Source: Saccharopolyspora gloriosae (GTDB lineage Bacteria > Actinomycetota > Actinomycetes > Mycobacteriales > Pseudonocardiaceae). Taken from it: a stretch of DNA of 64,000 nucleotides. The stretch spans positions 2,295,501 to 2,359,500 of the forward strand of contig NZ_JACHIV010000001.1 of NCBI RefSeq assembly GCF_014203325.1. The letters are read 5' to 3'. Below the pieces are notes generated by a model that saw only the letters and a list, made by a program, of their open reading frames with translations, was not told where the DNA came from and did no database searches. The position numbers were made by a program, and so were the translations under genes. Positions 61,651-64,000 of the stretch are shown here, one piece after another. The number at the start of each line of letters is the position of its first letter. Position 1 is the stretch's first letter.

Positions 61651-62523
61651 GTGGATCTCGTGGGCGGCTGCCGGGCGTTCGTCAGCGTGAGCGAAGTCGG
61701 CAGCTTCACCGGCGGTTCGGCGGCGGCGGGCATCCCGCAGCCGGTCGCCAGCCGGCGCATCGCCGCGCTGGAACGCCACCTAGGGGAGCGGCTGTTCGAC
61801 CGCTCGGCCCGGCGGGCGCGGCTGACCCCGTTCGGCCGGGACATGCTGCCCCGGGCACGCCGCCTGGTGCGGCTCGCGGACGCGCTGGAGCAGGACGCGA
61901 AGCGCGCGCGGTTGCGGCCGCTGCGGCTGGCGGTGCCCGCGACCTGCCCCACCCGGGCGCTCGCGGAGCTCGACGCCGAGGCGCGCTCGCACGAGCTGTT
62001 CCTCGAGTTCCGCCCGGCCGCCCCCGCGGAACGGCTCGACTTCGCCCACACCCACGACGTGCGCGCCGCGCTCACCGCCGTGCCCGCCGACGAGGCCGTG
62101 TGGACCGTGCCGCTGGGCGTCGCCTCGGCCGTGGACCTCGATCGGGCGGCGGTGCACCTGGATTCGCTGCGCGCCGGTCGCACCGGCCGGGCGCCGCGCC
62201 GCCGGGTGTGGATCCAGCCGGAGGACGACGTGCCGCACGTGCGGGACCGGCTGCTGCGGGTGCGCGACGCGGTGGGGCTGCGGCCCACGCAGGTCGTCGT
62301 GGCAGAGTCGTTGAGCGCGGGCGTCGCCGACGTCCTGGGCTCGGCGGACCTGCTGCTGTGCTCGCGGGCGCAGGCGGACGAGTTCGCGTTGCACTGGCGT
62401 CCGATCGCCGAGCTGCCGCTGGCGCGCGGCTACGACGTCACCGCGGAGGCCGGTCCCGACGCCGACCGGTTGCGCACCGCGTTGTGGCGGGGCATCGCCC
62501 GCTGCCTCGGCGCGGACGCCTGA
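61651..62523 (+). CDS. LysR-family regulator, probable beta-lactamase regulator
   Basis: A 290-residue regulator with a winged helix at the N-terminus ([39 protein letters not shown]). The effector domain is less typical and shorter than usual. The start is one of two adjacent GTG codons (61648 or 61651) after TGAGG. Divergence from the beta-lactamase implies AmpR-like control, but the inducer could differ. Repeat K follows. Confidence 0.85.
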   Translation: MDLVGGCRAFVSVSEVGSFTGGSAAAGIPQPVASRRIAALERHLGERLFDRSARRARLTPFGRDMLPRARRLVRLADALEQDAKRARLRPLRLAVPATCPTRALAELDAEARSHELFLEFRPAAPAERLDFAHTHDVRAALTAVPADEAVWTVPLGVASAVDLDRAAVHLDSLRAGRTGRAPRRRVWIQPEDDVPHVRDRLLRVRDAVGLRPTQVVVAESLSAGVADVLGSADLLLCSRAQADEFALHWRPIAELPLARGYDVTAEAGPDADRLRTALWRGIARCLGADA

Positions 62524-62569
62524 CCGCCCGTCCCTGCCGAGGACTCCTTTCGAGATGATCTTTTGATCG

Positions 62570-62749
62570 GTCTCTTGTCAGTGGCCGGAGCCGCTGAGCG
62601 GTGACCGGCTTGAGCAAGGTGACCATCGGCGGGTTCTCAGCGGCTTCCTCGCGATGACAGCGATTTCGTGGTGTATGGACATACATGAGAAAGCGATCCT
62701 GCGGCGGCGGAGCCGCTGAGGTTCCGCTACCCGACCAGCCACGCAGGTC
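62570..62749 (-). repeat. Palindromic intergenic repeat, copy K
   Basis: The small hairpin TCAGTGGC-CGGA-GCCGCTGA lies near 62578-62597. The long stem pairs only at its outer end (CTCAGCGGCT/AGCCGCTGAG), because the right arm is altered to GGCGGCGGAGCCGCTGAG. The inner loop is of the D/G type, with TGTATG-GA-CATACA. It lies between the LysR gene and the next serine hydrolase. Confidence 0.85.
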
Positions 62750-62780
62750 ATTCTGAACCGCCCCCGAACCGGAGAACCAG

Positions 62781-63683
62781 TTGAACGCCGAAGCACTGAT
62801 CAGCGATCTCGTCGCCGAACTCGACGACGGGGGCCTGCGCGGCTCGTTCCTGGTGCGCGACCTGCGTTCCGGGCGGGAGATCGGCATCGAACCGGACGTC
62901 GCCCACCCCGTCGCCTCGCTGATCAAGATCCCGCTGGCCGCCGCCACCGCGGAGCGCATCCGCCGCGGCGAGCTCGACGGCGCCACCGAACTGCTGGTGC
63001 TGCCCGGCCAGGTCACCACCCCCGGGCCGACCGGGCTGAGCCGGTTCCGGCATCCGGCGCGGGTGGCGGTCGACGACCTGATGTACCTGGCGATGGCGCT
63101 GTCCGACAACGTCGCGGCCGACTCGCTGTTCGCGATCACCCCGCCCGCGGAGGTCACCCGGATGCTGCGGGACTGGGGGCTGCGCGGCATCACCGCGCGG
63201 CACCGCGTCGGTGACCTCAGCGAGACGCCCGCGGAGCGCTTCGACGACGCGGACGTGCACCTGGCGCACTCGCTGGCGATCGGCGCCGCCACCGCCGGGC
63301 GCGGGCACCCGATCGCGCAGCTCGACGTGACCCGCGCGAATTCAGGTTCGGCGCGCGATTTCGTGAACCTGCTGCAGGCGCTGTGGACGCCGTCGTCGAT
63401 CGACGGCGGTGTCGCCGAGCGGGTGCGGGAGCTCATGGGCGCCAACCTGATCCGGCACCGGCTCGCGCCGGACTTCAGCTCCGACGCCACGTCGTGGTCG
63501 TCGAAGACGGGGACGGTGCTGAACCTGCGCCACGAGGTCGGCGTCGTCGAGCACGCGGGCGGCGGGGTGTTCGCCGTCGCGGCGCTCACCGAGTCGCGAG
63601 TGCCCGCCGCGACGCAGCCGGAAGCCGAAGCGCTCATGGCGCGCGTCGCCCGCGTGCTGCACGACCGGTTGCGCACCGGCTGA
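62781..63683 (+). CDS. Beta-lactamase-like serine hydrolase without signal peptide
   Basis: A 300-residue protein of the penicillin-recognising fold: Ser46-Lys49 in SLIK, SDN at 108-110 and KTG in WSSKTGT near 240. The ExxLN omega-loop glutamate is not seen, so it may bind or cleave its substrate differently from true class A enzymes. No signal peptide: the protein starts MNAEALISDLVAEL. The start is TTG, supported by GGAG 6 nt upstream. A cytoplasmic ester or lactam hydrolase is possible. Confidence 0.82.
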   Translation: MNAEALISDLVAELDDGGLRGSFLVRDLRSGREIGIEPDVAHPVASLIKIPLAAATAERIRRGELDGATELLVLPGQVTTPGPTGLSRFRHPARVAVDDLMYLAMALSDNVAADSLFAITPPAEVTRMLRDWGLRGITARHRVGDLSETPAERFDDADVHLAHSLAIGAATAGRGHPIAQLDVTRANSGSARDFVNLLQALWTPSSIDGGVAERVRELMGANLIRHRLAPDFSSDATSWSSKTGTVLNLRHEVGVVEHAGGGVFAVAALTESRVPAATQPEAEALMARVARVLHDRLRTG

Positions 63684-63757
63684 CGCGGCGGTCGCGCGCG
63701 GCGGACTCCGATCAAGTCAATTCGGGTATCGAACGGTACCGATTCGGGTTTGGACGC

Positions 63758-63771
63758 GCGGTGATCACCGC
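63758..63771. promoter_or_regulatory. Perfect 14-bp palindrome before the MFS gene
   Basis: GCGGTGATCACCGC, centred about 57 bp upstream of the ATG. It is the size of a GntR- or LacI-type operator. No regulator is visible within the window end. Confidence 0.45.
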
Positions 63772-63821
63772 TCCTACGGTGAGGCGCGTCCGGTGCCGGG
63801 CCGCGACCGAAGGAGTGACCG

Positions 63822-64000
63822 ATGTCGTTCACGCCCGATCAGCACGATTCCGCGCTGAACGCCGCCATCGGCAAGATCTTCCGGCGGATCGTCCCGCTGT
63901 TCGTGATCATGCTGATCTGCAACCAGCTCAACCGCTCCAACATCGGCTACGCGGAGAGCCACCTGGAAGCCGACGTCGGCATCGGTGCCGCCGCCTACGG
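63822..64000 (+). CDS. MFS transporter, ACS (anion:cation symporter)-like, partial
   Basis: Only 59 codons are visible before the window ends. The start FRRIVPLFVIMLICNQLNRSNIGYAE matches the first helix and the DRxNIG motif of ACS-family transporters for organic acids such as tartrate or phthalate; the usual Asp is Asn here. AAGGAGTGACCG precedes the ATG. Substrate cannot be decided from this fragment. Confidence 0.8.
   Translation, partial: MSFTPDQHDSALNAAIGKIFRRIVPLFVIMLICNQLNRSNIGYAESHLEADVGIGAAAY

Noticed and set aside
3392-62749. Reading the palindromic repeats as a CRISPR array
   Set aside because: Copies are kilobases apart with genes between them, and no cas genes were seen.

Overview
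The window is one contig from a high-GC actinomycete. GC-ending codons, GTG/TTG starts, GGAGG-type ribosome binding sites, AfsR/SARP, DUF5753 and EspG families, iron boxes and an actinobacterial class I xylose isomerase all fit Pseudonocardiales. A Saccharopolyspora-like organism is my best guess, but that is inference. No rRNA, tRNA, phage genes, transposase or CRISPR array was seen. About 53 protein genes are supported; two run off the ends (a dicarboxylate transporter at 1 and an MFS transporter at 64000).

Layout. 1-3.4 kb: DctA, a LysR regulator and a D-malate/tartrate dehydrogenase, with one 12-bp motif in both promoters. 4-5.8 kb: multicopper oxidase. 6.2-10.2 kb: iron-siderophore ABC importer behind an iron box. 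10.7 kb: LexA-like repressor. 11.5-16.4 kb: class I P450 system (P450, TetR, ferredoxin, reductase) divergent from a DHA2 exporter. 16.7-20.1 kb: Baeyer-Villiger monooxygenase coupled to an SMP-30-like propeller. 20.2-25.3 kb: MFS, alditol oxidase, xylose isomerase and ROK repressor, reading as a xylitol-xylose-xylulose route. 25.3-27.2 kb: drug exporter with a structured leader. 27.5-33.7 kb: DUF5753 regulator, iron-boxed siderophore-type acetyltransferase, Tat-secreted protein, two methyltransferases, acyl-CoA dehydrogenase-like protein. 33.8-45.3 kb: minus-strand cluster (amino-acid ABC importer, CapA-like protein, class III CoA-transferase, two 2-hydroxyacyl-CoA dehydratase-like subunits, two hydrolases) divergent from a PaaX-type repressor. 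45.4-51.8 kb: DksA-like protein, SARP regulator, type VII secretion substrate/chaperone genes. 51.8-59.3 kb: second P450, SDR, esterase, AurF-like diiron oxygenase, FprB-like reductase and TetR. 59.7-64 kb: secreted protein, small ORF, class A beta-lactamase with LysR, penicillin-recognising serine hydrolase, MFS.

Two things stand out. First, a family of roughly 120-190 bp intergenic palindromic repeats occurs at least eleven times, about every 6 kb. Each full copy has a long nested hairpin and a small 8-bp hairpin. The long stem differs between copies but stays paired through compensating changes, and one copy supplies the C-terminus of a gene. I do not recognise it as a named family. Second, the PaaX-linked cluster resembles the phenyllactate (Fld) pathway of strict anaerobes (CoA-transferase plus two dehydratase subunits). 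Here it sits in what is probably an aerobe, with altered Fe-S ligand positions and no visible activator.

A further regulatory link: a nearly identical 18-bp site lies in front of both the P450/exporter pair and the esterase/SDR operon 40 kb away, so one TetR may control both.
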